Shown here in pieces: positions 1 to 8,509 of a stretch of DNA of 64,000 nt. Within the stretch, counting starts at the first letter, position 1. The number at the start of each line of letters is the position of its first letter. Source of the stretch: Streptomyces sp. S3(2020) (GTDB taxonomy: Bacteria > Actinomycetota > Actinomycetes > Streptomycetales > Streptomycetaceae); the NCBI RefSeq assembly GCF_013044505.1, contig NZ_JABERD010000017.1:1-64000 (forward strand), read 5' to 3'. The notes under the pieces were generated by a model, which was given only the letters and a program-made list of their open reading frames with translations, was not told the origin of the DNA and searched no databases. The translations under genes and the position numbers were made by a program.

Positions 1-1
1 A

Positions 2-418
2 GACCGCCCTCGCCTCGCTGAAGCGGAGCGGGCGGAGAAGCCGGGCCGCCCGCCCGCAGTCGACGAGGGCGACGAAGACGACCGAACGGCCCGCCCGAAA
101 GCCAACGACCGCCCGTCACCGCCCACCCGCGCCACCCGGGACGGGCAGCCGTTTCCGGGCAAGAAGCCTGCGGACAGCGACCCGGGCGAGACCGGGCAGG
201 TGCAGGCGAAGGGAACGGGCCGGAAGCCACGTGCCACACGGGACATCCTCATCCAGTACGCCCGCCGTCTCCATCACGAGACCGGACGCCTCTCCCGCGA
301 CCTGCTGGAGGACTCCGTGCGCAGCGACGGCTACAGCGTCGCCAGCGACACCGCAGGCGAGGTCGTCCGCACGCTCAAGGCCGAGCTGAGCGACGCACGC
401 GCCGACCATCCTCACTAG
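2..418 (+). CDS. C-terminal part of a mobile-element protein (cut by window edge)
   Basis: The frame is open from base 2 to a TAG at 416-418, so this is the end of a gene that starts outside the window. The visible 138 residues begin with a low-complexity charged Pro/Arg/Asp linker. They end in a compact domain rich in Arg, with a helix-like stretch around RDILIQYARRLHHETG and a VASDTAGEVVRTLKAEL segment that looks like a small DNA-binding or winged-helix tail. Similar tails occur on transfer or spread proteins of Streptomyces integrative elements, which fits the MobC-like and relaxase genes 39 bases downstream. The exact family is not certain. Confidence 0.6.
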   Translation, partial: DRPRLAEAERAEKPGRPPAVDEGDEDDRTARPKANDRPSPPTRATRDGQPFPGKKPADSDPGETGQVQAKGTGRKPRATRDILIQYARRLHHETGRLSRDLLEDSVRSDGYSVASDTAGEVVRTLKAELSDARADHPH

Positions 419-456
419 CCCCTCCGCCCCACTACGCCCCCACGGAAGACCACCCC

Positions 457-1074
457 ATGACCGAACCGCAGCACGAACTCCCCACGTTCGAAAGGAAGAT
501 GACCTCGACCGCCAACTCAGCGCCAGCAAGTTGTCCCGGGAGCAATGCTCCCGGGATTCCCGCCCCAGGGGTGCCGGGAACAGTCCGGCGCCAGGGGGCG
601 CCGGAGGGTCAGGCTGCGACCGAGGGCGGATCGCAGCAGGGAAGGAAGCGGCAGGCCGAGGCCCTGGCGCAGAGACGTCAGCGCCCGCGTCAGCCGACGT
701 CACGCAAACGCCTGCACCAGCCCAGCTGCCGCATGAACGACACCGAGTTCCAGCGCTTCGCCGACGCTGCCGCCCACTGCCAGATGTCCCACGCCGCCTT
801 CCTCGCCTACGCCGTCGACAAAGCCGCCCGCGACCTGAACCGCACCGCCGCCGAGATCGCCACCGAACGAGAGGTCATCAACGAGCTGTTCGCCGCCCGC
901 CGCCACCTGGGCCGCATCCACGGCCTGTTCAACCAGGTCGCCAAGGCCCTCAACTCCGGCGTCGACGCACCCCACCTGGACGCCACGGCCCAGGCCGTCG
1001 CCAGCGCGGCCCGCCGCATGGAGGACGCCGCCGATGCCCTGCTCGCCCACCGTGACGGCGGTGCCCCTGAGTGA
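457..1074 (+). CDS. MobC-like relaxosome accessory protein
   Basis: 205 residues. The first ~90 are disordered and rich in Pro, Gln and Arg. The rest is a helical domain (from about residue 92, MNDTEFQRFADAAAHCQMS) with the look of the MobC family of mobilisation proteins, which help a relaxase bind and nick oriT: a short strand, then helices ending in RRMEDAADALLAHRD. It overlaps the relaxase start by four bases (GTGA at 1071-1074), so the two are translationally coupled. An internal start near residue 92 cannot be ruled out, because the N-terminal extension is low complexity. Confidence 0.7.
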   Translation: MTEPQHELPTFERKMTSTANSAPASCPGSNAPGIPAPGVPGTVRRQGAPEGQAATEGGSQQGRKRQAEALAQRRQRPRQPTSRKRLHQPSCRMNDTEFQRFADAAAHCQMSHAAFLAYAVDKAARDLNRTAAEIATEREVINELFAARRHLGRIHGLFNQVAKALNSGVDAPHLDATAQAVASAARRMEDAADALLAHRDGGAPE

Positions 1075-2777
1075 TCCCCAGCATCCACAATCGCGGCAGC
1101 GAGACGATCGGCCTGATCCGCTACCTCTACGGCCCCGGCACCAAAGAAGAGCACACCGACCCTCACCTGGTGGCCGCGTTCGACCCGCTCACCCCCGACC
1201 CCGGCCGTGACCCCAAGGCCACCTACGAACAGCTCCAGCGCCTGCTCGACCAGCCCGTCAACGCCCTGCCCACCGCCAAGCGCCCCGAGAAGCACGTATG
1301 GCACCTGTCCGTGCGGGCCGCCCCCGAGGACCCGGTCCTGTCCGACGAGGACTGGGCGGCCATCGCCCGCCGCATGGTCGCCGCCACCGGCATCGCCCCC
1401 GACGGCGACGAGCAAGCCTGCCGGTGGGCGGCCGTCCGGCACGCCGACGATCACATCCACATCATCGCCACTCTCGTCCGCGACGACGGCCGAAGGCCCC
1501 GCCTGCACAACGAGGCCCGCCGCGCCCAGGCCGAATGCCGCCGCGTCGAAGCCGACTACGACCTGCGCCGCGTCCCCGCCGGCGACGGCACCGCCGCCAA
1601 GCCGCCCACCAGCGCCGAACGACACAAGGCCGAACGCGAGGGCCGGGACCGCACCGCACGCGAGGAACTGCGCGAGACCGTGCGCCGCGCGGTCGCCGGC
1701 GCCACCTCCACGGACGAGTTCCTCGGCCGCCTCAAGGACGCCGGACTTCTCGTCCGCACCAAGGCGCTGCCCTCCGGCGACCTACAGGGCTACAAGGTCG
1801 CCCTGCCCGACGACCGCAACCGGGACAAGGAACCCGTCTACTACGCCGGATCCACCCTCGCCCCCGACCTCTCCCTGCCCTGTATCCGCAAACGCTTCTC
1901 CGGCAATACCCCGGACCAGGACACGGACATGCCTGAGGTGTCGAGTGGGCCAGCGATGGCGCGGCGCCGGACGGCCACGGCCGCCTGGCAGGCGGTCCTG
2001 GTCATCGATCACGGCGAGGACGCCCAGGTCGCCGCGTACATCGCTGCCGCCGGGGAGGTGTTGGACGCGCTCGCCAAGACCTCCGCCGCCCACACCCGCG
2101 CCGAACTGCGTGAGGCAGCCTTCGTGTTCGAGCGGGCCACTCGCTCCCACGTCCAGGCCGAGCACGGGCACGACCGCGCCCTGCGTCAGGCCGCACGCGA
2201 CCTCATCCACGGCGGGCCCGCGCTCGGCCGCGGAGAAGACGGTGCCACCACCGCCATGGTCATCGACATGCTGTTCTTCCTCGTCACCGCCGCCGCTCAC
2301 TGGCACGCCAAGAAGCACCACGCCCAGCAGGCCGCCGCAGCCCTCCGGGCCGCCGAACACCTGCGCACCGCCTACCGGGCCGCCGCCGACATCCCGCTGG
2401 GCGCACTGCACCTGCGGGGCCGGCGTCTGTCCCAGCCGCTGCGCCAGAGGCAGGCTGCCTGCCTCCGACAAGCCGTGCCGGAGCTGGCGGAACAGGCTCT
2501 GACCGAGCCGGGCTGGTTCGCACTGGCCGCCACGCTCGCCGACGCCGAGGCCGCCGGACACGACCCAGCCGGGCTCCTGACCGAAGCGGCCGGACGGCGG
2601 GAGCTCACGACCGCGGACTCGGTCTCCGAGGTGCTGGTGTGGCGGCTGCGCCGCATGGCCGACCTGCCCGCAGACGCCACCCCGATGCCTCAGCGCGCCA
2701 CCACCGCTACCCCGGGCCAAGGTCACGCCGTCCGGCCTTCGGTGAACCGAAGCGATCAGCCCCGCAGGGCGCGATGA
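1071..2777 (+). CDS. Relaxase / mobilisation nuclease (MobA-like)
   Basis: 568 residues starting with GTG inside the stop of the MobC-like gene. Relaxases nick one strand at oriT and stay bound through an active-site Tyr while a metal held by a His triad supports cleavage. The His signature is visible as RHADDHIHI (H124, H128, H130), followed by a VRDDGRRPRLHNEARRAQ segment typical of Streptomyces relaxases. Candidate catalytic tyrosines are Y18 and Y20 (RYLYGPG). The region after about residue 290 is helical and of unknown role. With the upstream gene it forms a mobilisation unit. No type IV coupling protein is visible, so it may depend on another element for transfer. Confidence 0.85.
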   Translation: MIPSIHNRGSETIGLIRYLYGPGTKEEHTDPHLVAAFDPLTPDPGRDPKATYEQLQRLLDQPVNALPTAKRPEKHVWHLSVRAAPEDPVLSDEDWAAIARRMVAATGIAPDGDEQACRWAAVRHADDHIHIIATLVRDDGRRPRLHNEARRAQAECRRVEADYDLRRVPAGDGTAAKPPTSAERHKAEREGRDRTAREELRETVRRAVAGATSTDEFLGRLKDAGLLVRTKALPSGDLQGYKVALPDDRNRDKEPVYYAGSTLAPDLSLPCIRKRFSGNTPDQDTDMPEVSSGPAMARRRTATAAWQAVLVIDHGEDAQVAAYIAAAGEVLDALAKTSAAHTRAELREAAFVFERATRSHVQAEHGHDRALRQAARDLIHGGPALGRGEDGATTAMVIDMLFFLVTAAAHWHAKKHHAQQAAAALRAAEHLRTAYRAAADIPLGALHLRGRRLSQPLRQRQAACLRQAVPELAEQALTEPGWFALAATLADAEAAGHDPAGLLTEAAGRRELTTADSVSEVLVWRLRRMADLPADATPMPQRATTATPGQGHAVRPSVNRSDQPRRAR

Positions 2778-2938
2778 TCCAGCAAATACGCCGAGCCCCC
2801 TCTGTCAAGACCAAGGCAGAGGGACAAGGCCCCGGAAGGTGACCTGGACCTCGGCGAACGCCTTCTCCAGGACTGCGCCCACGAGCCCAGGCAGCCGGAG
2901 AAGTTCACCGGAACCCCTGCGGTGAGAGCACACAGTCC

Positions 2939-2977
2939 GTTCCGCTTCGGAACACTAAGGCCGTTCCGAAGCGGAAC
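2939..2977. repeat. Double palindrome GTTCCG-N3-CGGAAC
   Basis: Two 15-bp arms, GTTCCGCTTCGGAAC (2939-2953) and GTTCCGAAGCGGAAC (2963-2977), are perfect reverse complements separated by 9 bp. Each arm is itself a palindrome (GTTCCG/CGGAAC with a 3-bp centre). A protein dimer could bind each arm, or the whole could fold into a cruciform. The place, 160 bp behind the relaxase, would suit an operator, a recombination site or a replication/transfer site. No function is known. Confidence 0.8.
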
Positions 2978-3223
2978 ATGAGCCGCGCGGCGTTTCCTGA
3001 GTGGACGGGTGCGCCTTGAGGCAAGTCAGCCAGGCCCAGTTCAGCGTGTTGCCCACTTCGTAGACGGTCGGCCGGGCAGATCGTCATATTCCCACCAGGA
3101 GCAGGTGGGCGATCGACTGACACCTGCCAATGCGTCGCCCCTCTGACGGCTCAACCGTACGGATGCATGATCAGACCAGCCCTCCAGGCGCTGGCACGGA
3201 GATGGGGTGAAGGGGGCCGGAGT

Positions 3224-3337
3224 TCAGTGGTCAAGGTGGCGCAGGCCCTCTTCGAGGGTGGGATGGAAGCAGTCGACCGCACCGGAGTTGCGGTCGTACC
3301 AAGCCGCTTCCAGGTCGAGTTCCTTCGTCTCGTGGCC
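3224..3337 (-). pseudogene. Possible C-terminal gene fragment
   Basis: On the minus strand a 37-residue stretch ending at a TGA (3224-3226) reads like a genuine protein terminus, with ELDLEAAWYDRNSG and FHPTLEEGLRHLDH, and is much less arginine/proline-biased than shadow frames. No start or full domain can be found upstream, where the frame turns into low-complexity sequence. I treat it as possible debris of a lost gene, with low confidence. Confidence 0.2.
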
Positions 3338-3477
3338 GGCCCTGCAGCGCAACCAGACCGACGGGCACGTCGAAAGAACAAGCGTTCTTCCTTTCTCCTG
3401 GCGGGCACGGAGAGTGTGCCAGCGTTCAGGGGGACAGCGACAACCGCACAACGGCGGCTCCTGCGCGGCAGGGATCG

Positions 3478-4164
3478 TCAGCTGCGGCGGACGACGGTGA
3501 GTCGGCCCTCCGCGTTCTTGGGCACGGTGCGGCGGGGCACCGGAACCGGTGAGGCGAGGGACGAGGCGAACGCGGCTACCAGGTCGTAGGGAACGCTGGC
3601 GCTGAAGCTGGCGCACCACAGATACGGGCTGCCGAGCGCCGGTTCCGCCCACGCCTGCCAACCCACCGGGTCAGGACGCGGGTCGGCGTCCTCGATGAGC
3701 GGCGGCAGCACCTCCAAGGAGACGCAGGAGGAGAACCCGGGATCCATGGCGGTGGTACGGGGTCGGTCCACGTCGCGGATCCATCCCTGGGCAGTCAGGG
3801 CGCCGAGGACCGTCTCCGGCCCCGCCAGGTCGGCATCGGGCTGCTCGCGTGCGTCGATCGCTATGAGTAGTTCAGCAAGCGCCTCGTACGGGACGCCGGT
3901 GGTGAAGTACGCGTTCCACTCCGTCATCGCGGACGTGGCACACGCGCGGGCACTCAACTGCCAGGCCACAGGCAGCCCGCCCAGCTCGAACGGGTAGGCC
4001 GCGAGGATCCACTCGGCGCCGCACAGCCCGTCCGGGCGGACGTACAGCAGGGTGTGGCGGGAGGTCGGCCACATGCGCCAGCCGAGGTCGGTCAGGGTGT
4101 CGCCGATCCGGTCGGCGAGTGCATCGTCATCTCCGGCCAAGTGGCGCGGGGTGACCCAGTACAC
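3478..4164 (-). CDS. DUF317 domain protein
   Basis: 228 residues read from a GTG at 4164. The start YWVTPRHLAGDDDAL and the later EWNAYFTTGVPYEALAELL and PYDLVAAFASSLASP segments are the repeated DUF317 pattern, found mainly in Streptomyces and often on plasmid-like regions. The function of the family is unknown. Two DUF317 repeats are visible (about 1-100 and 140-215). The conserved block DPVYWVTPRHLAG continues one or two residues upstream of the GTG, and an in-frame TGA lies at 4243-4245, so the original N-terminus may be lost or the true start may be non-standard. Confidence 0.75.
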   Translation of the reverse strand: MYWVTPRHLAGDDDALADRIGDTLTDLGWRMWPTSRHTLLYVRPDGLCGAEWILAAYPFELGGLPVAWQLSARACATSAMTEWNAYFTTGVPYEALAELLIAIDAREQPDADLAGPETVLGALTAQGWIRDVDRPRTTAMDPGFSSCVSLEVLPPLIEDADPRPDPVGWQAWAEPALGSPYLWCASFSASVPYDLVAAFASSLASPVPVPRRTVPKNAEGRLTVVRRS

Positions 4165-4242
4165 CGGGTCCGGCCGGTCGGATCGGAAGGGATCGCTGAG
4201 ATGGTGCGGTTGCAGGGGCGCCTCCGTAGGCTCGGGGACAAG

Positions 4243-4374
4243 TCATGAGTGGTCGTTGACCTGGAGGTTCGGAAGGTCATCCACGTTGGCATGCTTGTTC
4301 GCGGTGCACCAGTGCTTGCGGGATCTTCCCTGTCTGCCTCCGGCGAACTTCAGGTCAGCCGACGCTGTAGGTTC
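4243..4374 (-). pseudogene. C-terminal fragment of an unknown protein
   Basis: Forty-three residues ending with DDLPNLQVNDHS read in the same frame as, and just upstream of, the DUF317 gene. They have balanced composition and no start codon. The frame is closed at 4375-4377 by TGA, exactly where an AT-richer scar begins. The gene was probably cut there by an insertion or deletion. Identity unknown. Confidence 0.4.
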
Positions 4375-4441
4375 TCAAAAATGGCGCCATATTCTCAGAG
4401 CTGAGTGCATATCAGGGCCATATATGGCGCTGTGCTGAGAA
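4375..4441. other. AT-richer scar between two truncated genes
   Basis: About 66 bases of unusually low GC separate a truncated minus-strand gene from a truncated plus-strand WD40 gene. Inside are ATTCTCAG and CTGAGAAT (inverted) and two ATGGCGC copies, one of them in the palindrome ATGGCGCCAT. This looks like the footprint of an excised or decayed insertion element. Confidence 0.45.
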
Positions 4442-4789
4442 TTGCAGCTTGGGACACTGGCATGTACGGTCCTCGACGGCATCCCGGTCGCTGTCACCGG
4501 CAGTTACAAGACGGTGCAGGTCTGGAGTCTGGCGTCCGGCACTCCGATCGGCCAGCCCATGACCGGCCACACCGGCTGGGTGACCGAGGTAGCGTGCACG
4601 GTCGTCAACGGCACCCCAGTCGCCATCACCGGCGGCCTCGAAGGCACTGTGCGAACGTGGAATCTGCGCACTGGCCGACTCACCGGGCCCCTCGGGGTCC
4701 CTGAGGCTCGAGCCCTTGCGGCCACCGCCCAAGGCCACCTCCTCCTGGGCGTGGGCAAGGATGTAGCGCTCTTTGAGTGTGATTCATAG
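4442..4789 (+). pseudogene. WD40-repeat protein, C-terminal fragment
   Basis: The 115 residues contain two clear WD40 blades (PVAVTGSYKTVQVWSLASG and PVAITGGLEGTVRTWNLRTG), each with the LACTVLDG/VACTVVNG lead-in typical of large Streptomyces propeller proteins. A full propeller needs about seven blades, so most of the gene is missing. An in-frame TGA at 4436-4438 closes the frame at the scar, and the first possible start is a TTG with no ribosome site. WD40 propellers often serve as sensor parts of bacterial caspase-type conflict proteins, and such a gene lies 700 bases downstream. That link is inference. Confidence 0.7.
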
Positions 4790-5112
4790 GCGTCATGACT
4801 TCCGAGTTGAGGTAGGAGGAAGTGCCACGGTCCGGCGACAGGTACATCTGTGCACCACTCTGAGACAGCGGGAAACCGCTGATCAGCGAGCACGACCAAT
4901 GCCACGAGAGGCGAGAGCCTACATGTCCTCGACCATGAGACTCGCCGCTCAAGGTACTTGGCCGCGCACCAGCGCCGCGGCCCATCCGCGGCAGCTGCGT
5001 CGCCTCTGCCGCCCTCGGCTTTGCGCTCAGCAACTCTCCCAGTTCTTCCAGACGGGCGATCAAACCCCGACTACCCTGTGTGCTCCGTCAGTTGAAAGCG
5101 GGGGAGAATACC
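4790..5112. other. Intergenic stretch before the EACC1-like gene
   Basis: About 320 bases between the WD40 fragment and the EACC1-like start. I see no convincing gene in any frame and no clear repeat. It presumably carries the promoter of the EACC1/caspase pair, whose ribosome site (GGGGGAG) sits at about 5100-5106. Confidence 0.4.
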
Positions 5113-5472
5113 GTGATTGTCGAGATCGGCCTGACCGGCGACGAAGCAGCCTACGAACTACGACAGTTGGAGAAGTGGCTGCGCGATGATGATGAACTCA
5201 AAGGGGCCGCGATCTCGGGCCGGAACGCGCCCGCGGAAAGCGGCGACATGGGACCGGTCCTCGAGGCACTGCAGGTGCTCCTGGAGCCGCAAGGAGTCCT
5301 GACCGCGCTTGCCGCGTCCGTCGGCACCTGGGCCGGAGTTCGGCGGCGCAGCGTCCGCATCCGCGTGCGCAGCGGCGAGAAGGAGGTCGAGATCGACGCC
5401 TCGCGGCTGCGCGACCCGGACGACATCGCCAGCCGCATCCTGCGCGAACTGGAAGGCAAGCCCGAGGCATGA
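5113..5472 (+). CDS. EACC1-like effector-associated protein
   Basis: 119 residues. I chose the GTG at 5113 because a GGGGGAG ribosome site lies 7 bases upstream and the protein then begins with the expected strand VIVEIGLTGDEA. The layout (N-terminal strand, LRQLEKWLRDDDELKG helix, Gly/Pro-poor middle helix, then RIRVRSGEKEVEIDASRLRDPDDI) matches effector-associated constant component 1, a short protein described by Aravind's group next to caspase, trypsin and other effectors in bacterial conflict systems. It is thought to act as an adaptor. It overlaps the caspase gene by four bases (ATGA), so the two work together. Confidence 0.75.
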   Translation: MIVEIGLTGDEAAYELRQLEKWLRDDDELKGAAISGRNAPAESGDMGPVLEALQVLLEPQGVLTALAASVGTWAGVRRRSVRIRVRSGEKEVEIDASRLRDPDDIASRILRELEGKPEA

Positions 5473-6965
5473 CCCGGCTACCGAACGCTGCCGCCCGTGC
5501 CGTACTAATCGGCACTGCCACCTACCGAGTGTTCGAAAAGATCCCCCACTCGTACAACAACATCCGCGGCCTAGCAGGAGTGCTCACCGATCCTGAGCTC
5601 AGCAGTTTCACCCCCGAGCACGTGAGGATGGTCGACGACCCGGCGACGCCAGCAGACATCATGCAGCCGCTCAAACAGGCAGCCGAAGGTGCCGAGGACA
5701 TCCTGCTGGTCTACTACAGCGGTCATGGTCAGCTGTCCGGGGAGAACAGCGAACTCCACCTGACTCTCACCGACAGCGAACCTGACGCACCGTGGTCCAG
5801 CCTGCCGTTCTCCTACATTGCTGACGTCATCAAGCAATCTGGAGCCTCCACCAAAATCGTTGTGCTCGACTGCTGCTACAGCGGCCGCGCACACAGCGAC
5901 CTCATGTCGGACCCGTCGCAGCTGGTCAAGGACCAGCTCGCCGTCGAAGGTCTGTACTGCCTCACCTCAGCGCCGAAAGACCGGCGCTCGAAAGCCCCGG
6001 ACGGAGACACCTACAGCGCGTTCACCCACCACCTCCTGGACACCCTCAAGGGTGGGATCCCAGCGGCTGGCCCACTGCTACGTATGACCGACATCTACGG
6101 CGACGTACGCAAGCGGATGCGCGCAACCAAGTTCCCGCTCCCAGAGCAGTGCAATAAGAAGGAGGCAGGCGGCTTTCCCCTTGCACGCAACCGCGCCTGG
6201 GGAGCGTCCCTACCCGAACCTACCGTACCCGTGCTCGACTTCAGCCGATCACGTGCCGTCGTCATCGGCTGCGCCACCTACGACGACAACGAACTCAGCC
6301 CCCTTCCCTCCTGCCGAAACGACGCCCTTGCGGTCCGCCGGGCTCTCCTCGACGCAGAAATCTTCGGATTCGCCCCGGAGCACTGCACCCTCGTCCTCGA
6401 TCCCGCCACGCCGACCCACTTGTTCGGGCCCGTGGGGGACGCTGCCGAAGACGCGGAAGACCTGCTCCTCGTCTACTACTCAGGCCACAGCGCCATCTCA
6501 CACTCAGGCGATCTGGCTCTCCTGACACGGGAAAGCCGGATGGATCGGCTCTCCTACACCGCAGCACCCGCTTCAGTCCTCGCAGGAATCCTCGGCGAGT
6601 CCAGAGCACGTGAACACGTAGTCATCGCTGACGCGTCCTACGGCGGCCGTCTGTCCGATGCCTTCTCCACTACGACGGCCGACGTCTACACCCTCTGCTC
6701 GGCAGACCGCACCAGCGCGGCGTACGCAGCAGGCGACCACGGCGTTTTCACTGCCAAACTACTCAAGACGCTGCAAGCTGGCATCCCCGGAGCCGCGGCA
6801 CACCTCAACCTGATTGATGTCTTCTCCGCCATGCAGGACAGCGACGGCAGCGAGCCTGCCCCGTTCCTCTCCCTCAGCGGAACCAGCAAGATCCGCTGTC
6901 TGGTCCGCAATAGTTCAGACGAGATCAAGACATCCGCACAGCACAGCTGCTTGATGACCGCATAG
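5469..6965 (+). CDS. Tandem caspase-fold protein, second domain lacking catalytic Cys
   Basis: 498 residues with two caspase (C14-like) domains. Domain 1 (about 9-215) has the catalytic pair: His86 in VYYSGHGQ and Cys136 in VVLDCCYSG. Domain 2 (about 260-470) repeats the fold with His340 in VYYSGHSA, but the nucleophile motif reads VIADASYGG, so Ser390 replaces the Cys. The second copy is thus either a pseudo-protease for regulation or binding, or has changed chemistry. No WD40, TPR, NTPase or membrane segment is attached. Such caspases are proposed self-destruction proteases in phage or stress response. The EACC1-like partner is coupled upstream, and the domain-2 terminus leads to a short Ser-rich tail. 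Confidence 0.85.
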   Translation: MTRLPNAAARAVLIGTATYRVFEKIPHSYNNIRGLAGVLTDPELSSFTPEHVRMVDDPATPADIMQPLKQAAEGAEDILLVYYSGHGQLSGENSELHLTLTDSEPDAPWSSLPFSYIADVIKQSGASTKIVVLDCCYSGRAHSDLMSDPSQLVKDQLAVEGLYCLTSAPKDRRSKAPDGDTYSAFTHHLLDTLKGGIPAAGPLLRMTDIYGDVRKRMRATKFPLPEQCNKKEAGGFPLARNRAWGASLPEPTVPVLDFSRSRAVVIGCATYDDNELSPLPSCRNDALAVRRALLDAEIFGFAPEHCTLVLDPATPTHLFGPVGDAAEDAEDLLLVYYSGHSAISHSGDLALLTRESRMDRLSYTAAPASVLAGILGESRAREHVVIADASYGGRLSDAFSTTTADVYTLCSADRTSAAYAAGDHGVFTAKLLKTLQAGIPGAAAHLNLIDVFSAMQDSDGSEPAPFLSLSGTSKIRCLVRNSSDEIKTSAQHSCLMTA

Positions 6966-7128
6966 CCCCCGAGTGTCTAATCAACTTGACACACCCGGGT
7001 GACAGCTCTGAGACGCCATCCGCTTTCCGAACGTGATCGTTTAGTTCGGGTGAGCAAGCATGAACTCCCGTTCGTGGCGGGAGAGATGGGCGTGGTTGGT
7101 CCGCTTGTCTTGCTCGTGGGGGTCGCTG

Positions 7129-7599
7129 GTGGCGTCGGTGCTCGGTTTGCTGGAGGCCAGGGAGAAGAGGGTCCGGGAAGAGATCGCGCGGTTGCGGGAG
7201 GAAGCCGAGCGGGTGCAGGCCGCGCTCGGTGCGGCGGAAGCAGTGCTTCAGCGGCTGGTGGACGCCCGGGTGACAGTGACCGAGGTGCTGGCCGGGCCGC
7301 CTTCGGTGGTCACGGAGCCGACGGGACGCACGGTGGCGGGCTCGACCGTGCCCCGGCTGGAGACGGGCATGACGGCGACGATCCTCGCGCCGGACTACCA
7401 GCAGATCCTGTCGGTGCTGGCGTCGGAAGCGGGCCGGGAGGGCATGCGCTGCCAGCAACTGGCCCTCGCTCTCGGGCTGGAGGCCGTCCCGGCGAAGGTC
7501 GAGGGACTGCGATCGAAGGCGAAACGCCTGGTGGAGCGAGGGTGGGCACTCCAGGTGCGGCCGGGAGTGTTCACCGCTCTCACGGTGCCGGCCGTCTGA
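7129..7599 (+). CDS. Coiled-coil / winged-helix hypothetical protein, IS-associated type
   Basis: 156 residues from a GTG at 7129 with GGGGG about 7 bases upstream. Longer starts add an unlikely Trp/Arg-rich tail. Residues 8-45 form a coiled coil ([21 protein letters not shown]). A Pro-rich linker follows. The C-terminal part ([55 protein letters not shown]) reads as a winged helix. Similar proteins are common in Streptomyces beside insertion sequences, but their role is unknown. Its end overlaps the convergent transposase pseudogene by 20 bases. Confidence 0.65.
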   Translation: MASVLGLLEAREKRVREEIARLREEAERVQAALGAAEAVLQRLVDARVTVTEVLAGPPSVVTEPTGRTVAGSTVPRLETGMTATILAPDYQQILSVLASEAGREGMRCQQLALALGLEAVPAKVEGLRSKAKRLVERGWALQVRPGVFTALTVPAV

Positions 7600-8386
7600 A
7601 GCCGGCCGGGCGGCGTCCGGCCAGGCGACCGCTCATGAGCATGGTCATCGACCACAGCACCATGGCTTCGTGCATGACCGGCAGGGTCTCGTAGTCGCGC
7701 ACCAGACGACGCGAGCGCATCAGCCAGCTCAGCGTCCTCTCCACCACCCACCTGCGCGGCAGCACCACGAATCCCGCTGTGTCATCGGTGCGTTTGACGA
7801 TCTCAAGGGCGAGGCGGAGTTCCTCCCGGGCCCAGTCGACGAGCCGGCCGGCATAGCCGCCGTCCGCCCACACCAGGCGGAGGGAGAAGTACTATCGTCG
7901 CAGCCGCTGAAGCAGCGGCACGGCGGCGTCGCGGTCCTGCACGCTCGCCGCACTCGCTGCGACGGCCAGGACCAGGCCGAGGCAGTCCACCACCAGGTGC
8001 CGTTTGCGGCCGCCCACCTTCTTCCCGCCGTCCCAGCCGGACGTCGAGCGCGGGATGTTCACCGCCGCCCGCACTGACTGGGAGTCCACGATCGCGGCCG
8101 TCGGGTCCGGCGAGCGACCCTCCTTCGCCCGAACGCGGTCGCGCAGCCGGTCGTGGAGTTCAGCGAGCAGCCCCGTGACCTGCCAGCGGCGGGCGAAGGC
8201 ATGCACGCGCCGATACGGCGGGAAGTCCGCGGGCAGGTTGGCCCACTTCACGCCGTTGTCCACGACATAGCGCACCGCGTCGAGCATGACGCGGTGGCAA
8301 TAGCCTTCCGGCCGCCCGCCCCGCCCCTCCAGCCAGGCCGGAACCGGAAGCAACGGCCGCACGACCCGCCACTCCGCCTCCGTCAT
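7580..8386 (-). pseudogene. IS5-family transposase interrupted by an amber stop
   Basis: The frame runs from ATG 8386 (MTEAEWRVVRPLLPVPAW) to 7580 and shows the DDE transposase landmarks: first Asp in IVDSQSVRAA, second Asp in VWADGGYAG, Glu in [11 protein letters not shown] single in-frame TAG at 7892-7894 splits it, with the second half continuing in the same frame ([12 protein letters not shown]). This is a nonsense mutation, not a frameshift. The product would lack two of the three catalytic residues, so the element is dead unless complemented. The C-terminus has an unusual extension running into the neighbouring gene. No clear terminal inverted repeats were found. Confidence 0.85.
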
Positions 8387-8509
8387 GTCGGAGCCATACC
8401 TCGAAGTGCGCTCCGGCCCGTCCGCCGCGTTGCCGAACCTGTGCGCGAGGCAGTCACACGACGGTGGCAGCGAGTTGGACTCCACGCACGCGGACGCGAA
8501 AGACTGCGG

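Larger units (their letters stand above)
2778..3477. other. Non-coding stretch behind the relaxase, with repeat and possible gene debris
   Basis: No complete gene is convincing in these 700 bases. The only clear signals are the double palindrome at 2939-2977 and a short reading frame on the minus strand at 3224-3337, both listed separately. Such gene-poor ends are common at mobile-element borders. No tRNA gene or obvious direct attachment repeat was seen. Confidence 0.5.

Noticed and set aside
3167..3589. Plus-strand frame opposite the DUF317 end
   Set aside because: Arg-rich shadow with no motif and no ribosome site.
4773..5189. Plus-strand frame before the EACC1-like gene
   Set aside because: No domain, poor composition, and it overlaps the EACC1-like start in another frame.
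7892..7894. Amber codon as pyrrolysine or programmed read-through
   Set aside because: No pyrrolysine genes are seen. The context fits a simple nonsense mutation in a transposase, and the same applies to the reductase remnant at 37461.
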